NCBI RefSeq assembly: GCF_001653135.1 | Contig: NZ_BDDS01000002.1 | Coordinates: 496,001-560,000, forward strand | Direction: 5' to 3' | DNA length: 64,000 nucleotides | DNA from: Pseudoalteromonas neustonica | GTDB lineage: Bacteria > Pseudomonadota > Gammaproteobacteria > Enterobacterales > Alteromonadaceae | In this document: positions 63,849 to 64,000 of the stretch, one piece after another | Numbering within the stretch: position 1 is the first letter of the stretch | Layout of the letters: each line of letters starts with the position of its first letter | Notes under the pieces: model-generated | Told to the model about the DNA's origin: nothing | The model's input: only the letters and a program-made list of their open reading frames with translations | Database searches by the model: none | Translations under genes and position numbers: made by a program

Positions 63849-64000
63849 GTAATACCCTACTTGTTGGAAAAATACCTAATTTAGGCAGCGCTCGTTTTAT
63901 TTAAGAATGTCGAGATAGCGCAGCGCAACTTAGGGGGATTTAACTGAACGAAAACTGAATGAAAAAACAAGGAGCTTTAAGTCTGTTTTATGGCTCCCTA

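Overview
The window looks like chromosomal DNA of a marine gammaproteobacterium close to Pseudoalteromonas (Alteromonadales). This rests on recalled family resemblance: AT-rich DNA, CsiV beside mfd, the yejKLM block, several large TonB-dependent receptors, DUF4124 proteins, and dispersed palindromic repeats of a kind I associate with that genus. I ran no search. No tRNA, rRNA, CRISPR array, phage or intact transposase was seen.

Layout. (1) 1-11619, minus strand: a housekeeping run read yceD-rpmF-plsX-fabD-fabG-acpP-fabF-pabC-mltG-tmk-holB-pilZ-tatD, ending in a PhoD-like phosphatase cut by the window edge. It couples fatty-acid synthesis, folate, peptidoglycan, dTMP, clamp loading and type IV pili. 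fabH is missing from its usual place. (2) 11762-17891: maf/yceF, a HAD phosphatase, rluC, and rne behind a 618-bp leader with two perfect hairpins. The RNase E tail carries twelve 42-bp repeats. (3) 17892-22921: an accessory island with a lipoprotein gene between inverted copies of a palindromic repeat, plus small secreted or membrane proteins. (4) 23023-29772: yejK/yejL/yejM, aceK, a LysR regulator and a ferritin-like protein. (5) 29989-39000: an orphan exbD and a 2-aminoethylphosphonate (AEP) gene set: TonB receptor, MFS carrier, phnX, FAD oxidoreductase, GntR/UTRA regulator and phnW. Matching GGTCTAGACC-type palindromes lie in front of the receptor and phnW. (6) 39117-43786: a FecI/FecR cell-surface signalling module with an STN-domain receptor. 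(7) 43925-51628: LysR with a peroxiredoxin-like protein and a HAD protein; TetR with an AcrAB-type efflux pump. (8) 51719-64000: a second palindromic repeat family, a PilZ-like protein, aguA-aguB, mfd-csiV, an unrecognised membrane protein, a third copy of the first repeat, and a third TonB receptor.

Two observations stand out. First, the two repeat families have unrelated ends but share core sequences inside stems whose bases differ in a compensating way. This suggests one class of folded mobile element. Second, the AEP cluster reads as a complete uptake-to-catabolism regulon, with both ends apparently under one operator.
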